Positions 11,786 to 23,651 of a stretch of DNA of 64,000 nt are shown here, piece by piece (position 1 is the stretch's first letter; the number at the start of each line of letters is the position of its first letter). This stretch comes from Triglochin maritima (Eukaryota > Streptophyta > Magnoliopsida > Alismatales > Juncaginaceae), in contig OY821787.1 of assembly GCA_963682175.1 (NCBI GenBank), positions 22,112,501 through 22,176,500 of the forward strand, in the 5' to 3' direction. The notes under the pieces are model-generated. The model was not told where the DNA came from. It searched no databases and saw nothing but the letters and a program-made list of their open reading frames with translations. The position numbers and the translations under genes are program-made.

Positions 11786-13130
11786 CTAAAGTTGAGTCCG
11801 GAAAAGATTGAAGGAACCCAACTTGGACAGAATTAATTGGAATTGTCTTTGATCCAAAGTCCTTGTGAAGATATCAGCGAGTTGCTCTTTGCTTGAGATG
11901 TATGGTACTTCAATCTTTTTGGCTTGAATTTGTTCCCAGATGAAGTGGCAGTCAACATCAATGTGTTTGGTTCTTTCGTGAAACACTGGATTTGAAGCTG
12001 TGGCGAGCGACATTATTCTCACAAAACATTTTCATGGGCTCGTTGTAGGGTTGTTTCATGTCCCGGAGAAGTTGTTTGAGCCAAATTAACTCACTTGTGT
12101 GGATGCCATAGCCCGATACTCAGCTTCAACACTTGATCAAGCAACAACATTTTGTTTCTTACTTCTTCAAGTCACGAGATTTCCAACAACGAATGTACAG
12201 AACCCTGTAGTGGATTTTCGATCGTGACTTCCTGCCCAATCTGTATCGGAGAAGCGAATAATAGAGTTAGAATTATTATTTTTCATCCATAATCCTTGCC
12301 CTGGAGTCCTCTTTAGATAACTAAGTATTCGATCAATAATGTCTAAGTGATGTGTGTGAGGTGCATGCATGAATTGCCTAATAGTACTAACAACATAGGT
12401 TATATCGGGTCTCGTTACAGTGAGATATATGAGTTTTCCTACAAGTCTTTGAAATCGACCAATGTCTTTAACTGGTTCTCCTTCTGTAGGACCAACCTTG
12501 CGGTTAGCCTCAATAGGAGTGTTGGCTGGTTTCGACCCAAGTTTCCCAGTTTCTTTTAGCAATTCAAGAGTGTATTTCCTTTGTGACAAAAACAAACCTT
12601 TTGTGGAGTATGCAATTTCTATTCCTAGGAATTATTTCAAAATTCCAAGGTCTTTGATATCAATTTTGGATTTTAGATAGCTTTTGACTAGATCGATTGT
12701 GTGATTGTTGTTACCGGTGATTATAATGTCATATACATATACTAAAAGAATGGTGGTTATGTGATGATGGTGTTTGATGAACATGGATGCATCAACGGAA
12801 GACTTAACAAACCCATAAAGTAGAAGAATATGGCTAAGTTTTGCATACCATGCGCGTGGAGATTGCTTCAATCCGTAGATTGATTTGTGTGGCCTGCATA
12901 CCCTATTAGTAGTGGAGTTGTACCCGGGAGGAGGTGTCATATAGACTTCCTCTTCGAGGTTCCCATGAAGAAATGTGTTCCTAACATCCATTTGATATAA
13001 TTTCCATCCCTTGTTAACGGCTATGGAGAGAAGAACACGAACCGTGTTCATTTTAGCTACTGGTGCAAAGGTTTCTAAATAATCTAGACCGTAAGTTTGA
13101 GTATATCATTTAGCAACAAGTCTAGCCTTA
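11786..13130 (-). pseudogene. C1 reverse transcriptase-RNase H remnant
   Basis: The RT core is readable at 12632-13051: KLYQMDVRNTFLHGNLEEEV and YGLKQSPRAW. The catalytic YVDD box reads YVYD (LVYVYDIIITGN, about 12725-12750), so the first catalytic Asp of the pair is lost. The second part (12167-12595) has RLVGKLIYLTVTRPDITYVV and the RNase H start SDTDWAGSHDRKSTTGFC. RNase H ends at 11786-12022 with KHIDVDCHFIWEQI and QLADIFTR. At least two frame changes separate these blocks. The product would copy element RNA to DNA, but this copy is dead. Confidence 0.85.
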
Positions 13131-13601
13131 TATCTTTCAATTGTTCCATTGTATTATACTTGATCTTGTAGATCCATTTACACCTGACGGGTTTGATCCC
13201 GGTTTGTAATGGGACAAGAGTCCAAGTTTTGTTAGTTTCAATGGCTTTTATTTCATCTTCCATGGCCTTGCACCGCTTTGGATTCCTAATTGCTTCATGA
13301 TATGAATTGGGTTCTTTATAATTATCTATTTGTGTAATGAAAGCTTTTGAGTGGGTTTTACTTGATTGTAGGACAAGTAGTCCTCAATGGGGTAGGTTAC
13401 GTGGAAAGTAATGAAATCTTTTAACTTAGGAGGAGAAGATCGATCTTCTCCTTTGGGTAGTTTCTTCTTGGTTCCTTGCTTGATCTTCTTCTACTACTCT
13501 TTCTTCTCCTCCTCCTCCTCTTTCTTCCTCTTCGACCTGTGGAGCTGAGTTGTCTACTTGGGTTGCTGGTATTTCGGGGTCCAAGGTGGAAACTGCAACA
13601 T

Positions 13602-14499
13602 CTAGTGTTGTGGGCTCGTCGTTGCTCTCTTTAAAAAAGGCTCTCTCTCAACAAACAATCCATCTCTTGAAACATAAAGTTTACAATTTTTTGGGTCATA
13701 ACACTTGTACCATTTTTTTCCAAACGAATAACCAATAAAATTACATTTTATGGAATTGTAGTCGAGTTTATCCGTCATTTTCCTGTGAACAAAACAAACA
13801 CAACCAAATATCATGAGGTGGTCAAGAGTTAGTTTCCTTCCAAGTAAAATTTCCAAAGGTTGTTTGTTTTGAAGAGTAGGGTTGGTTAGACGATTAATGA
13901 GGTAAGTTGCAGTTAAAACAACATCCGACCAAAAACCTTTTGGAATATTGTTTTGAAAAAGTAGAGATCGAGTAACATTTAAAAGATGATGATTTTTCCT
14001 TTTGGAAACACCATTCTATTCTAGGGTATTAATGCAAGTAGTTTGGTCAAAAATTCCCTTGGTTTTCAATTTTTTTTTGAAAATTATGACTAGTGTATTC
14101 GGAACCATTATCCGATCTAAACGTTTTGATTTTGAAGTCATACATATTTTCAACAAATGTCACAAATTCACAAAAAACTTTGAACGCATCAGATTTTGCT
14201 TTTAAAAGGTAAAACCATGTAGTGTGGGAAAAATCATCGATAAATGAAATGAAGTATTTGAAACCATTATAAGATTCAATAGGGGTCGGACCCCAAATAT
14301 CAGAATGAATAAGGTCAAGAGGGTAACTAGCTTTATTTGTAGAAGATTTAAACGGTGATCTAGTTTGTTTTGAATACTGACATACATCACATGAATATTT
14401 AGAGGTAATAAAAGGAAAAAGAGTTTTTAAGATATGGTGAGAAGGGTGTCCCATTCTCTTGTGCCAAAGCTCATGGTTTGGTTTATTTATAACATGCAT
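13602..14499 (-). pseudogene. C1 integrase remnant
   Basis: The segment 14047-14499 carries the zinc-binding motif ELWHKRMGHPS..CDVCQYSKQ and the core blocks LDLIHSDIWGP and KTFRSDNGSEY, with two of the catalytic acidic residues. The segment 13602-13856 holds the C-terminal block FGCVCFVH..KCNFIGYS. The part with the last catalytic Glu (about 13860-14040) is out of frame. The enzyme would join element DNA to the host chromosome. Confidence 0.85.
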
Positions 14500-14778
14500 C
14501 GCCGTATTTTTGGTGTCTAGATGTAGAGCTCATTGCTGAGAACTCCTCTACCAATCATCATCCCTGTGATTCGATCCTGAAAGATGAAATCAACAGGAGT
14601 GAATATGACATTGCAATTTAAATTCTTGGTAATCTTAGCAACGGATAAAAGGTTAGAATCAAAGGAAGGTTACAATACACTTTTGGTAATTTCTTTAACA
14701 ATTCTATATTTCCTACAAATTTAATTTCAACTTGGTTACCAATGGCTACCGTTACAAATTTATTTAATAAGTCCAAAC

Positions 14779-16161
14779 TATTAGGATCTATGACCCTCTA
14801 ATCACTAGATAAATGCAAAATTAAAAACACTAATTGAAGGATTAAGAGATAAGACGTGCAAACCACAAAATCAACGACACCGTTGTTTAGAAAGGTTTGG
14901 CACCCACACCCGGGTCCTAGTCCTCCTCGCAAGCCTCGCTCAATCTCCCGAGCCTCGTTTACGGTTTCACTAACTGATCTCCATTCCGGGCCGAAATCAA
15001 CGTCGTTTACAACTCCTCGCCTCGCGAACAACCTCACCTCGCTTGTGTCTCCTCTCACAATCCGAGAGGGAGATTCCTTGAAGCTTTACAACTTGGTGAT
15101 TCTTTGAATATGGAGATGGAATCACAATCTAACTAACACTTTATACTTGAGCACACTTGGATATTGATATGGAGTTGGATATGTAAATGGTGAAGTTTAG
15201 GCTTGAGTGTTGTGGATTGAGATCTTGAAGATGGAGGTGATTTGGCTTTGAGTATTGGATAGATAGGAAGTGTTCAAGAGATCCAAAACAAACAAATGAG
15301 GTCCTATTTATAAGCATTCAAGCTCAACCAGCCGTTTGGGAGTTGGTGGAGAAATAGACCAATAGGAATGCAAGATGTGACTTAAGCTCGGGCAGAAATC
15401 GATGCATCTTCGGTCGACCGTTAACCAAATGGTAGTCTGAAGAATTGGTCTGATTTATGAATTCAGTTGATTGATTATGTATCGGATCACCGTTCACCAA
15501 TCTCCAGTAGCTTTCATCGATTTAGCCCTAATTAAGTTCGGTTAACCGAAGTCCATTGGGTTCACCGTTCCAAGGTGGACAGTTGAATTAGTTGGGCTCT
15601 GATATACTCAAGTTTGGTTGACCATGTACACTTCGGTAGACCGAAGTTAGCGTGGGTTTTGCGTTGATAGTTATAGCTCAAATAGTGGTTGGGCACAACA
15701 GCCAAGTGCCATGTGTAAATAACCACACCTAAAGCCAATAAGGAATCGGTAGACTGATAGGTATTCGATCGTCCGAAGTGAGACAAGTCAATTGGGCTCT
15801 AGAAGGTGTTCGGTGGACCGAACTAGACAGGATTCGGTTGCCGAATGGGGTTCGGTTTACCGATGATGGACGGGACAGAATCCTAGTACTCAAGTTTACA
15901 TTAAACCTTATGGACTCAATAAATACAAAATTACATGTCTTGGTCCAAAGCTTTGATTACAAGTCTTGAGTCTTGATGTCTTTGTCCCAATGCTCATTTC
16001 CTTGATTGTCTTGATCAACCTATTAAGATGTTTACAAGTATACAAGTATGTATGCAATGCATGTAATCATGTTTGCTCACTTTGATTGACTAGGTTGATT
16101 GATTAAGATTAGTTTAATTAATCATCAAAATTAATATAGATTAAGGCCAAAAAAGCCAACA
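14779..16161 (-). mobile_element. Solo LTR of the S (Sirevirus-like) family inside C1
   Basis: The minus strand starts TGTTGGCTTTTTTGGCC at 16161 and ends CCTAATA at 14779 (a decayed CA end). It is flanked by the perfect 5-bp duplication CAAAC at 14774-14778 and 16162-16166. Removing it and one duplication restores the C1 reading through this point. It carries decayed palindromes (CGGTCGACCG at about 15411, CGGTTAACCGAA, CGGTAGACCGAA, CGGTGGACCGAA) upstream of a minus-strand TATAAATA at 15305-15312. It matches the LTRs at 32104 and 44098. Confidence 0.85.
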
Positions 16162-16189
16162 CAAACTACTTTTAATATTTTCCAGTAAG

Positions 16190-16290
16190 GACGGATCGTT
16201 AGTAATATGGTTCGTAGCACCTGAGTCAATAATCCATCGAGTATCATATGATTTATTAACAGATAAGTTGGCAGTGTAATTATCTAGGCA
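16190..16290 (-). pseudogene. C1 protease active-site fragment
   Basis: The minus strand encodes RWIIDSGATNHITNDPS, the aspartic protease DSG box of copia Pol, just right of the solo-LTR insertion. The protease would cut the Gag-Pol precursor. Confidence 0.8.
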
Positions 16291-16305
16291 ACTTTTCATA
16301 CTTGA

Positions 16306-17422
16306 TCAATTACCTGGATTGTGGGGGTTGTTCTGCAAATAGTTGTTAAGATGGGTTAAAAGTTGGCCCAGAGATGGAGAGTCCATGGACCCAGGAGTGT
16401 TTGAAACAGGTGCTGAAGAGGATCCGCTCATTTGGTGTGGATATGTGTGGGTGGTAATCGGATTCTCCATATTCGCCACCATATAACCCTTCGGACCAGG
16501 AGAGAATCCGACTTCACCCCATTTCCTCCTTTCTCCTCTAGAGCTAGGGTGTGCGTAAATCTCATAGCCTCCGCCGCCCCTTCCTTTGTTCCGATGACCG
16601 CCCCCTTCCTTCCCTTGTTGGTCGTAGGTGTGGATGTAGGAACCAACAAGAGTCCCTGTTATGGCCCGATTTCCTACAGTTATCACAAGTTTCATTAGTT
16701 TTGTTTCCATATTTACCTTTGGTTTTGTTGTTTTGCGTGGATCTTGGTTGTTTTCCGAAAAAAGGTGCTTGAGACTCGATCGTGTGGTCGGTTTGTTGGC
16801 TCTGAGCGGTGGTTCGACGAGTTTCTTCTCGTTGGACCATTGCGATGATGTTTGTCATGTTGGGAAGTTCGGGTGTCATTACGATTTCGCTTCGGATGGC
16901 TTCATAGCTACTGTCAAGTCCGATGGGGAATTGATAGATGTGATCTTGTTCCATTTGTGCGAGGATGACCTTTGGGTCTGAGCTTGGAGGTTCCTATATG
17001 GCTAACTCGTCCCATCCTCTATGGAGAACTCCGAGATAGTCGGTGATGGTTTGATTGCTCTGTTTTGTCTGCGAAATATCTTGCTTTAGTTTGAATACAT
17101 GAGCAAAATTTTGAGCCTTACCGTATATGTTTTGAACGGAGTCCCATAACTCCTTCGTGGAGTTTTTGTACAAGAAGATTCCACCGATTTTTGGCTGCAT
17201 TGAGTTGATCACCCATGACATAACTAGATGATCCATTGCCTGCCACTCTTTTTGCTTTGTTTCATCTCCTTCGCCGGTTGGTTTCTTTGATGTCCCCGTG
17301 ATGTAGCCAAGCTTCCCTTTGCCACTGAGGGCAAGCGTGACTGCCCTCGCCCATGAGAGGTAATTTTGCCCAGTTAGAAGCTGAGAGACGAGGCGTGGTG
17401 CATTCACCTCTGTTTCCGACAT
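16306..17422 (-). pseudogene. C1 gag (UBN2-type) with zinc knuckle
   Basis: It starts MSETEVNAPRLVSQLLTGQN and continues with YLSWARAVTLALSGKGKLGY, the copia gag N-terminus. One in-frame stop at about 16980 separates it from QMEQDHIYQFPIGLD and the zinc knuckle CDNCRKSGHNRDSCW (about 16650-16700). A frame change follows, then a proline- and serine-rich tail ending NNPHNPGN (16306). The product would be the capsid protein. It is broken in at least two places. Confidence 0.85.
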
Positions 17423-17610
17423 GCTGATGTCATTTTGGGAGGAGGATTGGCTAGTTTAGATCGGCCTTCAACCCCCTTAGAGAGGAAGAGACCGTTAGTG
17501 TAGCTTTGGGAGGACGATTGGTATTTTTGGCCTTCAACCCCTAAGCGAGGCAGAGACCGATGATGAGCTCTGCGATGCCTGACGTCGACAGTTTTTTTTC
17601 CAGAATCGTT

Positions 17611-17622
17611 GCTCTGGTACCA
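17611..17622 (-). other. C1 primer-binding site
   Basis: The minus strand reads TGGTACCAGAGC directly against the LTR. It is one base off the standard tRNA-iMet complement. Confidence 0.8.
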
Positions 17623-17847
17623 TGTTGATTTTGATACAACGAAATGAGTTTATTTGTCTGGTTTTTGTGTATATATTGTTATAAGATTACATGAATGATT
17701 TATATATAGTGTTTAAATCTAGCCGTTTGATCTTGCCAATTTGAGAGTCCGAGATTGTGGTTGATTTGTTGCTCTAAGGAAAGTATGCGATGATGATGAT
17801 CTTCTGAGCTGGATTAACTTACTTCTTTACTTGGTCTGTTTTCAACA
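17623..17847 (-). repeat. C1 5' LTR
   Basis: This 225-bp partner of 11529-11779 starts TGTTGA and ends TCAACA, with a minus-strand TATA word at 17699-17708. Confidence 0.85.
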
Positions 17848-19863
17848 TTTTATGAGTCAGCACGAGATCAATAATCGACATACATTTATGTTGCCGTCAA
17901 ATGTTGATTACCTACCTCTGTGCATTGACATTCCTCAAGCAAATGTAAAAGCTTAATTTCAGCGTTTATGAATTTTTTGTTTTCGTTGTATAAATCTACC
18001 AACTTTATTTGGGTGGAAGATGTAAATGTGTTACTTTAAATCGTAGCAATTTTTTTCCTAGCGAAAAGAAACGAATTTCAAAAGTAAACTTGAACCATGC
18101 AAATATAATAATTGATTCTCTTTCGAATCATTTTACATTTGACATAGTTTTTGTTTGCATTAAGCATGAACATTTGAAAGTAAAATATAACTAATAGGAC
18201 AAATAAAACCATACTTTGTTTGTTTGGTATTTCATTTAAGTGATGCACTTATTATAGAAGATTCAACCAAACAAAAAAAAAACTGAGTTCGATTCAAATC
18301 GCTAACACGCTCCACCAACCCAAGGAAAATATGAAATTGTTTTAATCTCTTGAAGCAAGTTGATGATTCAGGTTAGTTTTGTTTTGACATTTTGAAGAAC
18401 TTATGTACTATTTATTATTTTTAAATTCAATACCCTTTTAAATGGAAATGACAACGGTAGGTCCGCTGGCGGTTGGGTGGCACAGGGGTAGTACGGTCAT
18501 ATGGTTTTCGAGGGGTAAAATGGAGATATTACTAATATCATATTAGGATATCAAAAGGGACAATTGGGAAATTTAAGATTGTTTTGTTTTTGGCTGTCAG
18601 TTGGGCGGTGAGTTGTAGACAAATGGGCACCGACACAAAGTGCATTAGAGTAGGAGTTAGGAGAGGTGGGTGGTTGGGGATGCAGGGAAAGGTGGCCCAA
18701 AAGATTGTCTTTCTTCATGTCGCACAGGAACAACTTATTGAATTAACAGTATCCATAAGAAAGGTCAGTACTTAAAATTTTGAAAAGACAATGATAACCT
18801 ATCTCGGGTTGGATCCTCCAAAAAAGATACAACCAAAAGGCCGAAGGGTAGTGGTGGACAGTTGACCAAATACCACATAAAGCTAATGATACTTATAGTG
18901 ACATTTTTCTAAGTGAAAACTAAATATTACTTATTGTATATTTTTGGTTCTAATGGACATCAATGAATTTTCATGTTTTCTACAGTAACAAATTAAATTA
19001 TTATCCCGGACAACAACGCAGTGGTGCTTAAACAAGAAAATAGTATAACTATGAATATCTTACATAAAATACTGAAATTAGCTTAGCTCTGTCGTTAGTT
19101 GAACATTCTCTGAAGTGGGTTATGGGGTCACATCTTTATGAAAAAACATTTGTTTTTTTTCATTTTCTTTATAAAACAAATAAAAAACATTTATAAGTGG
19201 AAAATCAAGTTCTACTCGGGCTTAGTGGCTCGTTCGATGCTCACTCGATTTCGCTGGCATCGTGGCTTGAACCGGCTGGTAACGAGCCAAGCACGAATCG
19301 AGCAATCCGTTGGGCTAACTAGACGAGTTGAGCATAAGCGGAGCCATGCTGCCTTGGTGTGCTCGCCCGATCAGCACTATTCGCTCACTAGTTCGGATGT
19401 GATTTATATATTTACATATCCATACCCAATTACTCCACCCAACCCAAAACCCAATTATCCAATTACCCCTTTATAAAACCATATGAATTATCATCCTTTC
19501 CAAAGCCTAACCTTTTTTGACCTCCTTTAGGGTAAATCTTGTTCAAACCGTACGTATTAAGTTTTATGTTTGAAATTTAAGCACTTTAATATACAAACGT
19601 GTTGTATGATTATCTTTTTTAGGTGTTTTTATGCAATTGTTTTAGAGGTTATTCCACCGATTGAAATAAAAGTTTGTAGGGAAAAAATGTCTAATTAAAC
19701 AACAAACCTGCAATTAAACAACGTTTGGCCCAATGGCCCTGTGGGCCCCTCTTTGTCATGAATTTTTCTTTAACGTTTCCCTTGTGCTATTCTGGCAAAA
19801 AATCCAACAGACCAACACTAGATAGGTCTCGAAGACGGGATTGTTCGTGTTACGAGTAGGAAT
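17848..19863. other. AT-rich intergenic stretch without recognised genes
   Basis: No frame with a recognisable product is present. About 19215-19370 is a GC-richer patch full of CGAGC and GGCTCG words, resembling decayed dispersed plant repeats. A 10-bp inverted repeat (TTTGTTTGGT with ACCAAACAAA, about 18217-18272) could form a small hairpin. I see no duplicated target sites. Confidence 0.5.
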
Positions 19864-20973
19864 TCAAACCAACCAGCAAAAGTTGGGAGTTATCCGAATC
19901 GGATGGCCATTCAAGGCGAGTGTAGCGTCGAGGATCACAAGTCGAGTTACGATCCCAATTTGGATTAACCTCGGCTTTGGACAGAGGAGGAGACCAATGC
20001 GGAGCGTCGATTGATGTGGCCTCATTTGGGTTTTGGTTGAGTCATCTTCGGCATCATCTTCATTTACTTGCTTGCCAGAGCGCATCCGTCTAAGTGTATA
20101 TTTGTCAATGGCACTCCTTGAAGATTTGAACATATCACGGTCGAGGTTGACGTTGAAGTGATTTCCGATCAACGAGATGATCATCAGTAATGGAAGAAAG
20201 TGTAGCTTCCACCGAACAGTATAGCACATGTGGTTGATGATAAATAAAGGCCAATTAGTGCGAGTTCCAGTGGAGAGATTGAAGAGACACTTCACCATTT
20301 GTGGACGAACTTGTCGTTATGACCTTGAAACGACAAAGGATGTGGCCGAGAACCGGAAGATGGGTAATTGCAAGCTTGCCACCTTGAGGCATTACCGGTT
20401 GGGTTGCCCCAAAAATTGATCCATCGAGCCACAAACGTCCTCCCAAGTGAGGTTATAAATATCATCTTCGACGATAGGAAGTCTGGTGATCTTCGAAATG
20501 ATAGATGCGGTGAGAGTAAAGGAGACACAATTGACTTGAGTTGTAAGAGCTGCTTGAGTGCCATCAAGGGTGGTTGTCTCCAGGAGATTAGCAAAGAATT
20601 TGCGACAAGCTTCCGTGGAGAAAGGGACCGGAAGTTTGTCGTGAAAGAAATCTCTAAGGCGATCAACGACAAGATAGGTAGAAAGACCAATCGACTTGAA
20701 ATCTTGGATGATGATCTTCCGCTCCGAAATTAGATTGGCACCACTAATAGTGTAGTAGCATTCCTCCGCCTTTAGATTGTAGAAGATGCCACCTTTGAAA
20801 GGACAAAGATATTCATCGAGAGGTTCATTCGTCGGATTTGCTGAAGAGGAAGGTATGAAGGGGTTGAGTTGCATCTTCTTCACCAGAGGAACGAGTTCCT
20901 TTCCTTTCTTAGCCGTTAGTTTCTTTGTTGATTCCACAACCTTCTTGGTTGCACGAACCTTCCTTGGACCCAT
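19864..20973 (-). pseudogene. Env-like or transposon-associated ORF downstream of S pol, decayed
   Basis: The chosen start is the Met of MGPRKVRATKKVVES at 20973, which has a TATA box about 110 bp upstream. The N-terminus is lysine-rich, followed by KAEECYYTISG, a helical region with RDFFHDKLPVPFS, and VNCVSFTLTASIISKITRLP. The last pattern resembles the plant-transposon domain family (Pfam Transposase_32 type) and Sirevirus env-like ORFs. The frame stops at 20392. More family-like sequence (TGTRTNWPLFIINHM, HFNVNLDRDMF) follows in the same frame from 20298 to 19864, after stops and probable frame changes. No clear membrane segment is visible. Function is unproven even for intact relatives. 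It could instead be an independent element ORF. Confidence 0.5.
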
Positions 20974-21078
20974 AGGAAAAGATGAAAAATTGATGGAGAA
21001 AAGAAGATTTGTGATTAGAGAAAGGCGAGTATGCAAGATATTGCTTTGGGGATTATAGGAGTGATAGAGAAGAGCCAA

Positions 21079-21216
21079 ATTTATAGAAGATGGGAAGGGA
21101 AAAGGTGGGAAGAAATCCTCCAACGACCGTCCATTAAAGAGTCGGATGACTGTCGAGGTGATTCCAACGGCTAGAAATTTGCAGTATTCGGTCGACCGAC
21201 TAGACTTCGGTGCACC
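21079..21216 (-). promoter_or_regulatory. Putative promoter of the env-like ORF: palindromes plus TATA
   Basis: The minus strand has TATAAAT at 21079-21085, about 105 bp before the ORF start. Upstream lie the palindromes TCGGTCGACCGA (about 21188-21199) and TTCGGTGCACCGAA (about 21206-21219). The palindrome-then-TATA order matches the S-family LTR promoters at 15305 and 33047. The function is inferred. Confidence 0.45.
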
Positions 21217-21294
21217 GAATATGCTGGACAATAAGATGCAAAACAACTACTGGACGAATATGCTGGACAATAAGATGCAAAACAACTACTGGAT
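21217..21294. repeat. Perfect-period 39-bp tandem duplication
   Basis: Two head-to-tail copies of a 39-bp unit begin GAATATGCTGGACAATAAG at 21217 and 21256. They lie just upstream of the putative env-like promoter. Confidence 0.9.
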
Positions 21295-21737
21295 CTCGAC
21301 AACGGATAACAGAACATGTATCCATCGTCCGATATCCAAAGGTTAAGAAAAGTCAAAAGAGTGGCAACGGTCACCCGATTCAAAATCGGATAAACAAATA
21401 TTTATTTCTGATCCTTTAAATAAAAAATGGAAAAGAATTCAAAAACTTCACCCAAGAAAATTTGTACCGAGATATACTCTGATCACCGTCAGAAGGAAAA
21501 CAGGGAGGCTAGCTAATTTTAGCAAAGCAACATGCACGATCAATCAGACTAAGTTTGGTTCACCATTTCATGTGGATCCATACTAAATCTGAATCCCGAT
21601 CCTTACACTGGTCGATCGACCAAATCGGATTCGGTCGTCCAATAGGCTCGGACAGACAAGAAGATAATAAAAGATAAGTATTCAATCAAGTTTATTTAAT
21701 CAATGCATGTGAATTATGATATTTCTTTAACAATACA

Positions 21738-22466
21738 CATGCCTAGTTCTTGTCGAATTTTGTCAAATCGATCAACATCAAGGGTTTAATAAATATATCC
21801 TCTAATTTATCATTAGTTGAGACAAATTTCAATTCAATATCACTATTAAGATCATGATCTCTAAGAAAATGATGGCAAACATTTATATGCTTAGTTCTTG
21901 AATGAAGAATATGATTTTTACAAGGACTTAAGTACTTGTATTATCACAAATATTGGTATAGTATCAAAACTCAAGTCTAAAATCCTTGCGGGTTGGCTCA
22001 TCCAAAGGATTTGTGCACAACAACATTTGGCGGCTACATACTCGGCCTCAGTTGTTGAGAGTGCAACATTATTTTGCTTCTTACTAAACCATGAAACCAA
22101 AGATTTACCCAAGAATTGACATGTACCACTAGTGCTTTTCCAATCGGATTTGCATCTGGCATAGTCAACATCACTATAGGCAATAAAATCAAAAGATCGA
22201 GTCTTGGGATAAAACAATCCAAAATCACAAGTACCTTTCAAATAGCGAAAAATCTTTTTCAAAGCATGCATATGAGATTCTTTAGGCCAAGATTGCAAAC
22301 GTGAACAAAGGCAAACAGTAAACATGATATTGGGTATACTAGCGGTTAAATAAAGAAGTGAACCGATCATACCTCGATTCCTTTTAATGTCAACCTTTTT
22401 TCCTTCTTCATCTTTATCCAATTTCAAGCTTGTGCTCATGGGAGTATTGTGAGGCTTGCTATCATT
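21738..22466 (-). pseudogene. S element RT C-terminus and RNase H
   Basis: The main frame (21918-22439) reads MIGSLLYLTASIPNIMFTVC, then AYSDVDYARCKSDWKSTSG and CQFLGKSLVSWFSKKQNNVA, the Sirevirus-type RNase H. The C-terminus continues in another frame to about 21738 with SRTKHINVCHHFLRDHD and KLEDIFIKPL. It joins the RT N-terminus at 29774 across the inserted A element. Frameshifts show it is inactive. Confidence 0.85.
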
Positions 22467-22471
22467 ATACC

Positions 22472-23580
22472 TGATGAGAATTTTATTTATACCGCAAGTG
22501 CATGGTGTCGATGAAGGCGCGGCAAGTACGGGTCGAACACAAGGAGGGAGAGAATTTTGTTATTTTTGTGATTTTCGATTAAAGGAAGAAAGAGAGAGAA
22601 ATAAGTTTGGTTAGATATCGGGTTTTGTTTAGAGAAATCTGAAATTTATAATAAATCACATTAGTTATAAAGTATTACATGATAAATGACTCAACATAAA
22701 CTCAAGTAATCAAAATATACTAACAAGAAATTAAAATAATAACACAATTCTTCTTTTCATCACCCTAAATCCATCACCCCCACCCTTTGGAGAGAGTTAG
22801 AAACTCATGGATGGAGGGAAGGAGAATGAGTCCTAGAGAAACTACGAAAGAAAACTAAAAACACGAAATAAATGAACAGAATTTTATTGCTAAAGGGAAG
22901 GGGAGGGGAGCGGATTATTCAATACATGATTCAGCCTTATTTATAGCCTCAACAGGGGACCCTAGTACAAAATAGGAAAGTACACGCGTCAACATGCAAC
23001 TGGAAAAAAGCGTGACCCGTGGATCCAAAGGGGTGCGGCGGAAACGCCGCAATTTACATGTAATGTGCGGCGGAATCGCCACCTTTCTGGCTCAGAATCG
23101 ATCCGGATTTTTCCTGTGTGTTTATGGTATGTTTTAGCTGTCCTATGCGTGTCCGGATTGATTTCTTGCCTTTTCGTTGAGCTCCGAATTAATTCCTTCA
23201 TATATTTAGAGATCTAAATTTGATTTTTCTTTTGAACTTCTCCAAAATAATATTTTGGTGCTCGTAATTTGCAGTCGGCTCCTCGGCTTTTTGCAATTAA
23301 ATCCCTGACTACTTTTGTGCTTAAGTCCCTGGCCTTTTTGTAATTAGGTCTTTGAATGCTTTTATGCTTGGATGGACTTCAATTTGAACCCCGATAAACT
23401 TGAACTTTGTCTTTATGATAGAAATGAGTCTCTTGCACGCGTTTATGCTCGGGATATGGGTAATTTGCATTCAGGTCCTTGTATTCTGTAAATAAGAGTA
23501 AACACATACCTTAGTAGCATTTATTGATATAAAATTAATCTAAATGAAAGACATATGATGCAATGTATGCAATGCATCAA
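22472..23580 (-). repeat. Element A 3' LTR
   Basis: This 1109-bp LTR has a minus-strand TATAAATA at 22938-22945. The adjoining purine tract at 23581-23594 (minus strand GGTGTGGGGGTATT) is the PPT. Confidence 0.85.
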
Positions 23581-23651
23581 ATACCCCCACACCTAGATTT
23601 TGCTAGTCCCTAGCAAAACAAAATATAAGAAAAATGAAAACAGGGAAATCT

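Larger units (their letters stand above)
11529..17847 (-). mobile_element. Ty1/copia element C1, decayed, interrupted by a solo LTR
   Basis: The minus-strand order is LTR, PBS, gag, protease, integrase, RT, RNase H, PPT, LTR, as in copia. The LTRs begin TGTTGA and end TCAACA. They are 251 and 225 bp and differ by several indels, so the insertion is old. Coding is broken by stops and frameshifts, and the interior by an inserted 1383-bp LTR (14779-16161). The bases flanking the element (tttac, tttta) do not form a clean duplication. Confidence 0.85.

Noticed and set aside
11524..17853. TSD for C1
   Set aside because: Flanks tttac and tttta do not match well enough.
19760..19830. TGTTGG-like word at about 19816 as the start of the S 3' LTR
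   Set aside because: Similarity to the S LTR ends after ~15 bases, and no palindromes or TATA follow to the left.
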